DNA of 64,000 bases from Leptidea sinapis (taxonomy: Eukaryota; Arthropoda; Insecta; Lepidoptera; Pieridae). The position numbers were made by a program, and so were the translations under genes. The stretch lies in NCBI RefSeq assembly GCF_905404315.1, contig NC_066279.1, positions 1,624,501 through 1,688,500 on the forward strand, written 5' to 3'. A model generated the notes under the pieces. That model worked only from the letters and a program-made list of their open reading frames with translations. It had not been told where the DNA came from and did not search any database. Shown here one piece after another: positions 34,301 to 46,214 of this stretch. How positions within the stretch are numbered: position 1 is the stretch's first letter; each line of letters opens with the position of its first letter.

Positions 34301-37300
34301 GCAAACGTTGTATTGCCGATATTAAAATCGCGATACAAAAGTAAATGTTGATCGTAGATTGGTGAAAATTTGAAGTTGTATGTATTTTTTAATGCTGACT
34401 CATAATCAAACCAATTTAAAAAAAAAATGACAAAAAAATTAAAAAAAAATCGTGTGGACCACCCTTAACATTTAGGGGGATGAAAAATAGATGTTGTCCG
34501 ACCCAATATGCACTCAAAATTTCATGAGAAACGGTAAAGCCGTTTCGGAGGAGTTCGGTCCCGCACACCGTGACACGAGAATTTTATACATTAGATATAA
34601 AATTCTCGTGTCACGGTGTACGTAATGAAACTCCTCCGAAACGGGTCGATCGAATTTCGTGAATCTTAACGTGCATATCGGTTAGGGTGGTGGATCGGAC
34701 ATCTATTTTTCATCCCCCTAAATGTTAAGGATTTTTTTGTTTAATTTTTTTTAATTTGTTTAATTATGTGTCAGCATTAAAAATACATACAACTTCAAAT
34801 TTTCACCCATCTACGATCAACAGTTACTTTTGTATCGCGATTTTAATATCATTCTAATCCATCCACAGACACGCGATAGAGTTGCAATATGGCAATCGAA
34901 TATAATTATTATTGTAGTACGATAAATTTTATGTACGATATATTTGGTAGGGCTGAGAATCGGTCGTCATCTATTTTCATACCCTAAATATTTTGATTTT
35001 TTTTTATTAATTTATATGGCAATACAACGTTTGCTGGGTCAGCTAGTATATATATAATTCTTCTGTACGTGTGTTGACAGTGAACTCCTCCTTAACGGCT
35101 GGACCGATTTGAATGAAATTTTCTGTGTATGTTTAAGTGGATTCGAGGATGGTTTAGATTAACAATTGAACTACCTCCTAAATGGCTGGACCGATTTTGA
35201 TGAGTTTTTAGATTTTTAGAGTGTTCTAGTGAATTTGAGATTTGTTTAAATTCTCAATACAGTCAACATATAATTCTCCTACGTTTTCAAATTTAACACG
35301 TGTGTACAAGCAACGTCTGTCGGGACCACTAGTAGAATATAAATAATTACGTTTTATAATTTGAAAACAATAAGTAATTTATGTAAAAATATCATATTGG
35401 CAAATTGGCACGCCTTTATAACTAAGAAAGTATTCATAAATAAAATGGTATAATGTTAACAAGCTTTACCCTCAAAATATCAGATTTCATGACTAAAGAA
35501 TAATAGAGTAATAGACTCGTTTATAATACGGACTACGGGGTAAGCCCACCCCGTACTATAAACGCGCCACTAAGTGTTATTGAAAAGGAAATGTGTACAG
35601 AGCGATAAATATCGTTTTTCTATCGCCGCAACATAATACTTTGGGTCATTGACCGTATTTTGTTTTTTCGCCTACCGTCAAAACTTACTTTACGTCTATT
35701 AGTAATATCCTAAGCACATAGTTGGATTTTTTTACTGCTGGACCATTGGATGTCCAACGTCGTACTCGGCACGGTCCGAACGGTAATAATAATAATTTTC
35801 TGCGATGGACTATGCGTCATAGAATATGGTGCGCTAACAGACTGCGCCCGATGGTTCAGCCGTACCAAATCCGATCATGTGTTAAGGCTTTTAGTGGTCA
35901 CGCCTCTCACGAGATTTAACCGGAGTGATCAGCTTCATCAGAGCGATGCTGTGCCTGACGCCAAAGTGCTTGTACTCCGGATGCAGCAGCACGTCAGCAA
36001 TCGGCATGAGAAGCACCGCTGGCTCGCACTCTGTTCCATCTGCAATTTCCGTAATGCTGATCTTGCATTCGTTCTCGTCTCGCTCATAATCACCGAACAC
36101 GATGTTGCCTCTGAAACATAATAAAAAAAAAATCACTAACGCACAATTCGTATAAGCACAGTGTGTAAATAAAAAAAATCACAATATTTTATTAATATTA
36201 ATTTGTGTTAAACAGTTTTAAAATGTATAAAACAAAATAATACTAAAAACAAAACAATTCTTAATATGATTACATGACTTTAGGCTAAGCCGTTGGCGAA
36301 AAACCAGCCAACGCTTGGGTTTCCAGAAGCCTTATTATATATTTTGTGTTTCTTTGTTATAACCTAACCATTATCTGTGGTATTTCTAATAATTTTTTGC
36401 ATCATCATGATCATATACACCTGAAGACGTCCACTACTAATTACTAAATGCCTTCCTCTAAGATGGCCATGACGATCGATCCTGCGCTGCCCTCATCCAA
36501 CCTATTCCGGCGATCTTGACCAAATCGTCGGTGCATCTTGTGGGGACCTTCCAACACTGAGTCTTCCGGTACGTGGTCGCCATTCGAGGACTTTACTGCC
36601 CCAACCGCTATGGTTCAGTTTGGCAACCACTGGGCTATATCGGTGAATTTGACTACTAACAATCAAGCCAATCAACAGATAAAAAAACGTAACAAAATAA
36701 AAACTGTACAATTAATATTTTATTGAAAGAATACTAATTGGTGTGTGTTCTACAAATAATACCAAACCCAAAAACAAGGACGACGTCGCGGTCAGCAACT
36801 AATCAATAAATATAATAAAACCATAAGCGAATTGTCCGTTTCTTAAAAAAATAAAAACAATTTATTCAACATGTTACAGAAGCCGAAAAACCAGATTTAA
36901 AGTTTCTATTTGTCGATTTTTCTGTATATTGTGGCAAGATCCCCATATTATTAACACTACCGGTAGCACATGGTAAAACCCGTTGGGTTAAGAGTGTTGG
37001 AGGCGTTATCTCGTCGCAGAATTTAAAAAAATACGACGGCAACTTATTTCTACCACACCTACTCGGAAAGTTCGCATTTTTACCCACATTTTCGAGATCA
37101 AAGTGGGGTCAATAAATTCATATGGCCAAAAAGTACCACTTTTCTCCTGGACAACAGAGTAAAAAAGCAAAGTTTCCGTTACAGGTGTTGTAAAAATAGT
37201 ATACGGGAGGGAAAAAGTTCTTAAGATTCTTCAGGGAAGTAGGCCATTTCTAGAAGCGTTATATACTATTATAGAGCTAACTTGTGTCAACAAGATATAT

Positions 37301-40300
37301 AACATACTAACAAGGCAAAGCCGTCCGGTATTTGCGCCGCATCGACAGCCGTTGACAACACAAACTGTCTGCTAATTAACACGACCCGGGGCACGCGGTA
37401 GTAGTGAGGCGTCCCGTTCTTTACTGGAAAGTTAATTGATTAGACACAGACTACTACAATAAATACAAGTAGATGTGGCAGTTATATTGTGCCTACGGCT
37501 TACATTTTTGGGTAAACCATTATATGATTCCTTGCAGACTACATACGTGTAAAATTTAAGTACCTGCAAAAATGAGGGTACTTCTGAAACTGTGTCTTGT
37601 AATATTATATTCTTCGAATAAAACAATGAGCAGTTATTATTTTAGTTACGCCATAAGCTATTTTATAGCTTAATTCTTCAAGAACTAAAATAAGAACGAT
37701 TGTAAAACTGACCTTATTCAAATACAAATAAAGATTATTATTATTAAATTAATATAATCATTCGTAAGTATTTAGCCATGCGTCAACATATTCTTGACAG
37801 CTCAGAGGCGTTTGTTTTCATTTCTGTTGTGTCCGTGTTAAAGTGAGTGAGTAAATTCAAACTCTAAGGGTTAATGCATCCAGTGTACGATAATTTATAT
37901 TTATACATTAAATTCTTTATTACTTTTTATGAAATGATTTATATTATTCAAACACGACTCATATTTTGCATGCAACACATTACAAACTAATTTGTTAAGT
38001 ATATTACAGTCATTGTAAAATAATCTATTTGATTGAAAAGAGTGGCCGTTGAGTTTCTTGTATGTTCTCCTCATGAGCTCAACTTTTAACGAACATATGG
38101 TAAATTCATTAATTTAAAAGAAACTTTTGTGGTGGCGATTCAAAAGCGCTTAGTTTTAGCCTAATTGAATAAAGTTTATTTGACTTAGACTTTGAAAAAA
38201 ACTTTGGTTATTTTTTGTAATTTCCTCGAGTTTAAAAAAAATATAGTTTTGTCTACGAAATATCGTTAATATTTAGTACGACGTACATACTTCACGAACG
38301 ACCATCAGATTCTAAATAATAACTAAAATAGTTTCTAGGAATAGCCTAAATCATACGACCATCCAAGTCAAAGCCGTTAGATTCCACCTGCACTGTTTTT
38401 GTCCAGCTTTCACCTCAAATGCTCGAAGAAATTAATATTAGGTTTTAATATTTCTTTTAATATTACTTGTACTATTATTTATTCTTTGATATTATTGTAC
38501 AACGGATTGTTTCCGCAGCGATGCGTCGATAGACTGTTGGGTATCGTGAAGATTACCAGACAATAAAAGGGCGGAATCTTCGCGAGGTGTGTACGGACCA
38601 TTTGTATTTTTTATGAATATAAGGGACGAGACGAGCAGGACGTTCAGCTGATGGTAATACGCCATGCCCATTACAATGCAGTGCCGCTCAGGATTCTTGA
38701 AAAACCCAAAAATTCTGATCGTCACTACAATTGCGCTCGTCACCTTGAGACATAAGATGTTAAGTCTCATTTGACCAGTAATTTCACTAGCTACGGTGCC
38801 CTTCAGACCGAAACACAGTAATGTTTACGCATTACTACTTTTCGGCAGAAATAGGCGCCGTTGTGGTACCCATAATCTAGCCGGCATCCTGTGCAAAGGA
38901 GCCTCCCATTGGTAAATGTTTTTGTCGTACTATACATTTAACTTGATATTAAATGGCATTACACTCACCTCACATGAGATGTGATGGTTACAATAATTGT
39001 GAATACTCGTAAAATGACGCCTCTATTCAATTTATTCTAATCTAATCGATTATCGAAAGAATGTGCTCCTTTCATAGTAACTGTGGCCTACATAATGAAT
39101 TCTAGAGTTACGGAAAAATGTATTCTTATAAGCTAGAGATCAAAGAATAAAATAGACGGAATCACTGTACCACCACCAATATTTAAACACTAGAAATAAT
39201 TTCAAGCTGTTGTGTGTAGGAGGAGGAATTTACCTATCGGCAATTTTAATAAATTTTACAATTTACAAATTACCCAAAAGCGTAACGTTTCATTTTTGTG
39301 TTTTAGTGATTAACTTTGACCAGCAATCTGTTTGATATTTGTCATTAAATTTTTTTGACTTTGACTTAAGTATTAGAGACACACACATATTACACATAAA
39401 GAAATATTTTTTAAGTACGTGTTCAAATAATTTTTTACTTATAATAAATAAGCCTTTAATTTAGGTTGAATTAAATTTATAAAACAAAGCGCAAATATAT
39501 TAATTAATAAAATCATTTTTACTAACACAATACACCGGGCTAAATTGAATAAAAGAAGAACGGACATCGTGCGGGCCGGTTTGTGCGTCGCACCAGATGG
39601 TCCGGCGTCGTACTCTGTACGGTCCGGACGGTAATAATAATAGTTTTGTGCTATGGTTTATGCGACAAACCATCAAATATGGTCCGCTACCAAACCGCGT
39701 ACGATTGTTCGGCCAAATCCGATGATGTGTTGAGGCTATTATGCTGCACCATTTAACCCACAGTGAGGTACCGTTTGTACGAAAATTTATAAAAATTTCA
39801 CGATATCGTAATCGTTATATTATTTAATTTAATCACTTTAAAGTAACAAGGCATAAAGATTAATAAAAAAGATTCATCCGGTCCGTCTGCGTTATTCCTA
39901 AATCTGGACTAGTGTTAAGGACTTTTTTCAACCATTTGAACCATTATACAAGAATTATAGTTAGTCGGTCAATGCAGAATGTAGCATCTAATGGTTATAG
40001 ACGTAGTTAATAAACACGACGTAAAAGTAAACGTATATTACTAGAAATCATTTTTTGTTTGGTCGCTGGATACTGGTCGCTGATCCTATGGTTATATATA
40101 GCTTATCACAACTGCCCCCTACTTTCACAGAAGAGTCATAGGTGCTTTGGCGGCTTTCAAGGTAGAAGGAAGTACATGCTTTTTGTAGTGAAATCTTGTT
40201 AAGCTGACGACTTTATTTTGTGGTTGTATCACACTGAGCCGTCATGCTCGGCTATGTCACGCTTTTTGGGTATAGTCAGCTAAAGCTATAAATACATGAT

Positions 40301-41782
40301 CGGATTTGGTACGGCCGAACCATCAATTGAGGGGCCATGTTCAATGGTACGTCAAAATGTCCATCGCACAAAATCTGGTAATAATTTTCGGACTAAATGT
40401 CGGACCAAATCCGACCTGTTTATGCTATAAGGTGTGCTGATCTGATAGAGTAAAATTTATCAGAGTAATTTATGCACAAATATAATTAAGTATATAACTA
40501 TTGTATATTATATAACAAAGAGTGGCATTAAACCAAATAAAATTACCTACATTAATTACATTACACTTGATATGTCTAATTTTTTCCTACAGCTCATTCG
40601 GAAGACATTTTTTCTTGAGAACGAGCAAGAAACTCTGAGGTTGCTCTTTTCAATTCAATTCAATTCAACATAATGCTATTACAAGTTCTTATTTTCAATT
40701 AAATTCACAAATCAATTTAAATCTCGCCTCAATTAAGTTTTCACATCTGTCGTGTTGTCTTAAGTATGTACACATGCGCGTTGATGGCTTTTAGGATGGG
40801 AGTACACGCTAGTATGAATGTAGCCTTATCGTAACAACCTAGAAAACCACGCAGATATGTTTCTTTCCACAGTTTGATTCTACGTCGGAGAAAATTCAAA
40901 TCAAAACCACACCATTTGAGAAACAGTACCTTTTACACTTTTTTGGCATGTGTTTGTTTGTTAGTATGTTTTTGGCATTCTTTTTGGGATGGATGGTAGT
41001 TTTTGAAGTGATGTCACATCATATTTGAATAAAAATATTTAAATTTGAATATGAATATGAAATCGTAGTATGTATGTAGTAAACCTGTAGTGACATAAAG
41101 AAACCCACCATGTATATACTGCAGAGCCCCAAGCCACGTGAACTGCAGGTCTGTGAGAGGTCCTTCGTCTGGGTCAAAAACTGGGTCGTCATGGCAATCG
41201 AAGAACTGGCAAAACGATGGTGTCACTGGAGTTATATTATTACATTAGCCATTGTATATAAAATAAATATTTTATAGTACATTTACTATTATGGTTTTAA
41301 ATAAAATCTAATGTCATATTTAGTAATTTTTTTAATTCACGCCTAATACGAGTACCGATTTGCAATTGAATGTATCGGTATGACCGCAGACTACACAGGT
41401 GGAAGAGACGCCACTCTCTTTCATTACTGCATATGTGCTTTGTGGGCGGAGGTCAATTGATTGGCCGAGTCAAGTCGTTTATTATATTATTATTGGACAT
41501 ATTATGTCAAATGTTATGAAAAAGCAGTGAAAACTTCTATCTATGTATATCAATAGATTTTTTTTAATGGTGACACTTCAGTAAATAAAAACATATGTTT
41601 TATTAGGATTTAAAAAAATATATTTTTATTTGAACCGAAATTATCGCTAGGTATATGTTTGTAAATGTAAAAACTGGTCAAAGTTTTCTAATTAAAGAAG
41701 CCTTAAGCAGCTTAATTGGATGATCTCGAAAAACCACTTAGTACTTACCCGCAAAGATTAACACTAGCTGCAGTGTTAACAT
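31382..41782 (-). CDS. secreted serine protease homolog (S1 fold), predicted inactive, eight exons, 298 aa
   Basis: Exons: 41782-41749, 41225-41085, 39020-38969, 36110-35911, 34151-34053, 33264-33173, 32432-32312, 31539-31382. All phases agree and the sum is 897 bases with stop. Exon 1 is a signal peptide (MLTLQLVLIFA); exon 2 begins TPSFCQFFDCHDD and has FTWLGALQY where active relatives have the PW block. There is no R|IVGG activation site. Exon 4 (GDYERDE ... RHSIALMKL) puts Ser130 at the catalytic Asp position. Exon 7 (CGFYSGSPG) keeps a Ser (226) but replaces the oxyanion Gly and neighbouring Asp by Phe and Tyr. No TAAHC is seen. The last exon carries RQRRPPPPP and an extended tail after VPWITAAI. 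Such homologs act as non-catalytic cofactors or binders in insect proteolytic cascades; the role here is unknown. The third exon is the weakest link: poor acceptor, strong GTGAGT donor. Confidence 0.7.
31926..32227 (+). CDS. two-exon mini ORF antisense in a pseudo-protease intron (doubtful)
   Basis: An ATG in good context (AAAATGG) opens MDCVWLEGEIYVQKSVGEYD and reaches a strong donor at 31993 (GGTGAGC). A strong acceptor (CCCATTTCTTTTAG) at 32216 would join four more codons and a TAA at 32225-32227, giving about 25 residues. Splice sites are better than the peptide is convincing; it may be a non-coding transcript or chance. Confidence 0.2.
33533..33812 (+). repeat. family A repeat
   Basis: ACCAGTGGGAGGCTCTTTTG through TGTCATGAAAAAAAA, with a small internal deletion; in an intron of the pseudo-protease. 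Confidence 0.85.
34291..35047. mobile_element. family C foldback element, about 750 bp
   Basis: Both ends read AGCTGACCCAGCAAACG inward, and the element is a long imperfect palindrome centred near 34600. The segments CCCTTAACATTTAGGGGGAT and GTGACACGAGAATTTTAT each occur in both orientations. No coding frame. It lies in a pseudo-protease intron, about 140 bases from exon 5 (34053-34151). Confidence 0.8.
35048..35335. mobile_element. Helitron-like fragment
   Basis: GGCTGGACCGATTTGAATGA occurs twice with variation, and the right end GCAACGTCTGTCGGGACCAC then TAGT is like the CTAG-ended termini of lepidopteran Helitrons. No 5' TC end was found because family C abuts it. Confidence 0.45.
35745..35895. 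repeat. family G repeat, copy 1
   Basis: ACGTCGTACTCGGCACGGTC, then a TAATAATAAT run, then CGTACCAAATCCGATCATGT. It ends about 15 bases from exon 4 of the pseudo-protease (35911). Confidence 0.6.
36245..36345 (-). repeat. possible 3' scrap of the RLE-type element
   Basis: TTGGGTTTCCAGAAGCCTT matches 3437-3458 at all but one position, and the AAAACAAAACAATTCTTA side resembles 3340-3358. Too short to be certain. Confidence 0.3.
36400..36640 (-). pseudogene. RTE-type LINE RT C-terminus, degraded
   Basis: The minus strand reads VLEWRPRTGRLSVGRSPQDA, matching the WRPR-GRP-type tail of RTE-like endonuclease-RT proteins, followed by an eroded remainder. Confidence 0.55.
38030..38195 (+). repeat. 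family H-like LINE 3' end, old
   Basis: GAGTTTCTTGTATGTTCTCC, GAGCTCAAC and a terminal GAATAAAGTTTATTTGACTT tail, in the same order as 12715-12885. Confidence 0.5.
38608..38913 (-). repeat. family A repeat
   Basis: AAGGGACGAGACGAGCAGGA through GTGCAAAGGAGCCTCCCATT, near full length, 55 bases from a proposed pseudo-protease exon. Confidence 0.85.
39585..39740. repeat. family G repeat, copy 2
   Basis: GGCGTCGTACTCTGTACGGT, GGTAATAATAATAGTTTTG and CCAAATCCGATGATGTGTTG, parallel to copy 1. Confidence 0.6.
40293..40432. repeat. family G repeat, copy 3, inverted
   Basis: ACATGATCGGATTTGGTACG at the left and GTCGGACCAAATCCGACC at the right. The first is the reverse complement of the right end of copy 1, suggesting a MITE with inverted termini. 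Confidence 0.55.
40575..40670 (-). repeat. family H-like LINE 3' end
   Basis: GAACGAGCAAGAAACTC and a CAATTCAATTCAATTCAA tract, the reverse of the tailed 3' ends above. Confidence 0.45.
40795..40925 (-). repeat. family B-like LINE fragment, old
   Basis: The minus strand reads KLWKETYLRGFLGCYDKATF, aligning with KLWNELHCAVFPGRYDMGTF of family B. Confidence 0.45.
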
Positions 41783-41948
41783 TGTCGAGAGACACCACTC
41801 AATGTGATTATCTTGTTTACATCGCAAAAGGATGAATCATTCTTTAATTTGTAAACATTACAGATTCAAGATTCTTAGCATATTTCGGCAACGAGAATAA
41901 GTAAGTAAGTAAGTATATCATTATTTGGAACAAATACAGATAAACATT

Positions 41949-42049
41949 GACAACACTCCTGTGATTCCTCTGGTGTTGCAAGAGAATGTGGGTGATCACT
42001 TAACACCAGGTGACCTGTACGCTCGTTTGTCCTCCTTTCCAAAAAAAAT
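41949..42049 (+). repeat. family B LINE 3' end
   Basis: CAACACTCCTGTGATTCCTC through TTGTCCTCCTTTCC and an A7 tract. It lies just upstream of the pseudo-protease start. Confidence 0.75.
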
Positions 42050-42325
42050 ATCATAACAAATAATATGAAGAAAATTTGAAAAACTATTAAACTTAGATAT
42101 TATAAAACTTATATATACATGCCTTATCTAACTAAAACTAATATACATCCATAACCAAGGAGAAAACTAAAGTTAGACTTATTCTAGATCAACATAATGA
42201 GCTGGTGTTTGCAGTGTTTTGTCCCAAAAAGATTTACTAATCAGCATGTTACTTGGGTATATTAGATGGGTCGGCACCACGCGTCATACGCGAGGCCCTA
42301 TTATCGCAATGATATCGCGATCAAT

Positions 42326-42635
42326 TTTTTTTTTATGAAAAAAAGGGACGAGACGAGCATGACTCAGCTGATGGAAATTGATACGCCCTGCCCATTGCAA
42401 TGTAGTGCCGCTCAGGATTCTTGAAAAACCCCAAAAATTCAGAGCGGCACTACAACTGCGCTTGTCACCTTGAGACATAAGATTTCATGTCTCATTTGCC
42501 CAGTAATTTCACTAGCTACGGCGCCCTTCAGACCGAAACACAGTAATGTTTACACATTACTGCTTCACGGCAGAAATAGGCGCAGTTGTGGTACCCATAA
42601 TCTAGCCGGCATCCTGTGCAAAGGAGCCTCCCGCA
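42326..42635 (-). repeat. family A repeat
   Basis: A T9 tract, then AGGGACGAGACGAGCATGAC, ending GCAAAGGAGCCTCCCGCAG; near full length. Confidence 0.85.
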
Positions 42636-43004
42636 GTTAATTATAATCTTCATATTCAGTGTCACTAATTATTTGTATTTATTTCATAAGAACACAGTTG
42701 AATTTTTTTTGAGTGTTATAAAAATTACTTTTAATTGTAATTGTTTTCCTATTATACAATCGTTTTCTTTTATAATAAGTCGGTAGAATTAAGCTTTTTG
42801 AAAGTAATTGCGTTGTTTATTTTTTTTTTAAATACAATTAACAAATACAATTTCCCAACATTGATTCTTCAGTAGCTATGTAAATGTTAAGTATGTACTC
42901 AATTTCTTTAAGAGGAAACATTTTAGCTGAGGCCTTTTTCAGATTTTATAATTCTAAAACAAGATACCGTCGCAGTAACGCGGGCGAGATTTCCATCATT
43001 GCGT
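42636..43004. other. no gene seen
   Basis: AT-rich spacer. Confidence 0.4.
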
Positions 43005-43503
43005 TATAGTCTAGTTAATAAGTGCCTGTTTGGTCAACTTTTTTCAGCAGTCTCCGAAAATTATGATTGAGGTGTCATTCGATTCGGAATGGCATCTAGA
43101 TGGTTTTCGACAAAAAATGAAGTTATGGAAGCAAAAAATACAACAGTTATTATCAATTAACTATAAAAAGGGGGGTTTAGTTTTTTGCAAATATCTCATA
43201 AACTAATAAAAAATTTTCAAATTTATTAAAAGATTTCAAAAGAGGAGGAAATTTTCGAAAAAGTTCCGACTCCCGAATTTTTCAAATTTGAAAAATCTTT
43301 ATTAGCTTATGAGATATTTGCAAAAAACTAAACCCCCTTTTTTTAGTTAATTGTTAATAACTTTTGTAATTTTTGCTTGCGAAACTTCAACATTTTTCGA
43401 AAACCATCTAGATGCCATTCTGAATCGAATGACACCTCAATCATAATTTTCGGAGGCTGCTGAAAAAGGTTGACCAAAAAGGCACTTGGTGACTAGACTA
43501 TTA
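43005..43503. mobile_element. foldback element, about 500 bp with about 200-bp arms
   Basis: Ends TAGTCTAGT...AAGTGCC (left) and its reverse complement (right); inner blocks ATTATGATTGAGGTGTCATT, CATCTAGATGGTTTTCG and TTTGCAAATATCTCATAA all occur in both orientations. A TA target duplication is plausible. No coding frame. Confidence 0.85.
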
Positions 43504-44402
43504 TGGACAACTGCAGCTCCGACTAAAAATCGTTGGCTAACAACTGAGGAATCACGTTTTGTAAAGGGCAATTCCCTCTTTCAAAATTAACCAAACATTC
43601 ACGAAATTATAGGAACTGAGTGGGAAGGAGAAATATTCAGTGTTTTTATTTGTTTTGTTTCGGACTGTATTAGTTTTTCTTGTATTATTGTCGAGAAAAA
43701 CGCCTTAGAGCGCTTTCTATGGTAGTTTAAACACTAGATCCATATTCCGTCATCCGATTTCTTTCCGTCAACCGTTAAAAATAATTCTACGACTATACCG
43801 GACCGTGTTTTCACGGGTACTTACACTGGAAAAAAAAAATGTTGTTTCATACAATTTATGGCTGTATGGGCTTAAACCCTTTGCCTGTCCAAATATTTTA
43901 CGAAGAAACCAAAATCATTTCATGACAGTTTCTAGCCTCCCGCCGCGATGTCAGTAGTGTTTATTTACGTGATTTATCTGTTTTAGGTTAGAATTTATTT
44001 TCCTTATTTTCTTGAAAACGGTGCATTACCTTGTAATAAGAGTGGTATCATTGTAATCGTGGACTAAAGCTCTATCAACTACAATATTTTTTACATCCAA
44101 ATTCGTGCTAAGGGATACTAAGTTTTAACCGCGTGTAATCTTTACGCGCGATTGAAGTAAAACTTATTAATAATAATTAACTTTAGGAATAATTAACAGA
44201 CGCATTGATATATTTCATTAAATTTACGTTATTAAAGCCGTGTTACTAACTAAGCACTCACGTATTACTGAAGAGCTAGGAGCATTGTTAGATTTTTTGC
44301 GATTTTTTTTCTCGGAAAAGCTGACGATATAACTTCATCTTTTAAGCAAAGTTGGCATTTTCTCTACCTATAATTAAAAAATGCCATTATTACTATATAA
44401 TA
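43504..44402. other. no gene seen
   Basis: AT-rich; no repeat or coding signal recognised. Confidence 0.4.
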
Positions 44403-44781
44403 TCTATATATAAAAATGAATTGCTGTTCGTTAGTCACGCTAAAACTCGAGAACGGCTGGACCGATTTGGCTAATTTTGGTCTTGAATTATTTGTGGAAG
44501 TCTTGAGAAGTTGTTTTGTTAAAAGGTGAATAAATAGGAAAATGCTACTAAATTAAATAAAAACAACAAATTTGTTTTTCCTTTGATGTGTCCATACATA
44601 ATTTCTATGAGAGAATTTACTAACGCACGGTTTGACAGTTCTGCTGTGAAACAATTTCATTACGACAGCAGGGTGCATATTTTGCGAAATATTTCTTGAT
44701 GTTATGATATATTATTGACAAATTCATAAAAACGATTATTTTATTTATTATATTCAGAACAACGCCTGTCGAGTCAACTAG
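44403..44781 (+). mobile_element. non-autonomous Helitron, 379 bp
   Basis: It starts TCTATATATAAAAATGAATT and ends CTAG (44778-44781). The flanking bases are A on the left and T on the right, as expected for Helitron insertion between A and T. It has the CTCGAGAACGGCTGGACCGA block shared by lepidopteran Helitrons and no coding sequence. Confidence 0.7.
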
Positions 44782-45444
44782 TACTTCATATTATTTTATC
44801 AAGTGAGATTTCATTTATTTTACAAAGAATGATATAATGATGTTATATTTTGATATTATTATTCATCAGAATATACACACATTTTACAGGTCAGGTCATT
44901 ATCAGGTTCTTGATTTTCTCTTTTATTCTTATTCATTGATGAAAGAGTAAAATGTTCCTGGGATTCCACCATTTTATTTGACTGATTATTATTTTCATTA
45001 AATATTCTATTTTTAATTCAGGTCATTTCTATTCAGGTCTATTCGCACATTTTAAAATTTTCACTCATTAATAAAATAATTGATAATAAGAAATTGATGG
45101 TTATATTATTATTAGCACATATAAATATGAGGTTGTTATTCGATATTAACAAATAGGGCTGTATGGGTCTGCCTTTGCCTATCCTAATAATGGAAACGAA
45201 AAACAAAAACCGAGAACATATTAACGAATGTCAGAAAATTTCTGAAAATTTATAAATTATTTATTGCAATAGTAGTATTAAATAAACAATAAAAATACTT
45301 GGAGATTTTTAAAAAATATTTCAATTAACTTATGTACCGAGCGTAAATCTGAGTAACCTCCAAGTCGCGCCTAAAGAAGTTTTACTTCAAAAATCTATTA
45401 CTGAAATGAGTGACGTGTATCAATCGTAATATTATGTAACCAGG

Positions 45445-45796
45445 ACGTCTATTACCAAATTCGAAAGCCGCAGTTTCGTCCGAAACGAAAAAACGACGAA
45501 TTTCAAATTAAATCCTATTACCAAAGTACTACGGATTCGAATAGTGCGGACGGATTTCATTTTTGAACCAAAGACAATATAACCATATAAAGTGACGTTG
45601 AAGGTACGACCTTATTAATCTCAAACAACGAAACAGTAAATGTCAAGAGAATTTTTGAATACGTTAAACGAAAGACAAATTAATGTCTTACCGCGAACTT
45701 CGTATCGATCTTCGGATCCGAAACACTTTCGTAATAGGAAAATGTACGATCCGTCAACCGAAACTTCGTATTTCGATTTTGGTAATAAGGCGTCTG
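45445..45796. mobile_element. family I MITE, copy 1
   Basis: Termini of about 35 bases are inverted repeats (TATTACCAAATTCGAAAG left; CGATTTTGGTAATA right). The interior has AATCCTATTACCAAAGTACT and GTACGATCCGTCAACCGAAA. The open frames inside are incidental. Confidence 0.7.
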
Positions 45797-45907
45797 TATC
45801 GAAAATTTAATAAGCATATTGGATTGGGATCGCGAGAAGTGAAGTCCTCCCTATTCGCTCAAGGTCACTGGTATTTAGTGTCACCTTAAAACTATTGTGT
45901 ATCTCTA

Positions 45908-46214
45908 TGGCTCCTTTGCACAGGAAGCCGACTACATTATGGGTACCACAACGGCGCCTATTTCTGCCGTGAAGCAGTAATGTGTACGCATTACTGTGCT
46001 TCGGTCTGAAGGGCGCCGTAGCTAGTGAAATTACTGGGCAAATGAGATTAAACATCGTTTGTCTCAAGGTGACGAGCGCGATTAAAGTGACGCTCAGAAT
46101 TTTTGGTTTTCTTAACAATCCTGACACTGCATTGAAATGGGCAGGGCGTATCAATTACCACCAGCTGAACGTCCTACCCGACTCGTACCTTACTGTAATA
46201 ATTTTTTTTTATAT
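45908..46214 (+). repeat. family A repeat
   Basis: GGCTCCTTTGCACAGGAAGC through TGTAATAATTTTTTTT; it lacks the first few bases. Confidence 0.8.

Noticed and set aside
35722..36121. Plus-strand frames overlapping pseudo-protease exon 4
   Set aside because: They are the antisense of a real exon plus family G repeat; no splice or domain support.
36866..37087. 73-residue minus frame as a gene
   Set aside because: The sequence looks like a common interspersed repeat (CCTCCAACACTCTTAACCCA), and the frame has no start context or conserved domain that I know.
37432..37626. Candidate pseudo-protease exon (VLKFYTYVVCKESYNGLPKN) between the FTWLGALQY and GDYER exons
   Set aside because: It has a good acceptor but its only open phase ends in phase 0, which does not fit the next exon. 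The exon at 38969-39020 fits both sides.
37820..37852. Short plus-strand exon between TTCTTGACAG and a GTGAGT donor
   Set aside because: Good-looking splice sites, but only about 40 bases, no domain and no partner exon.
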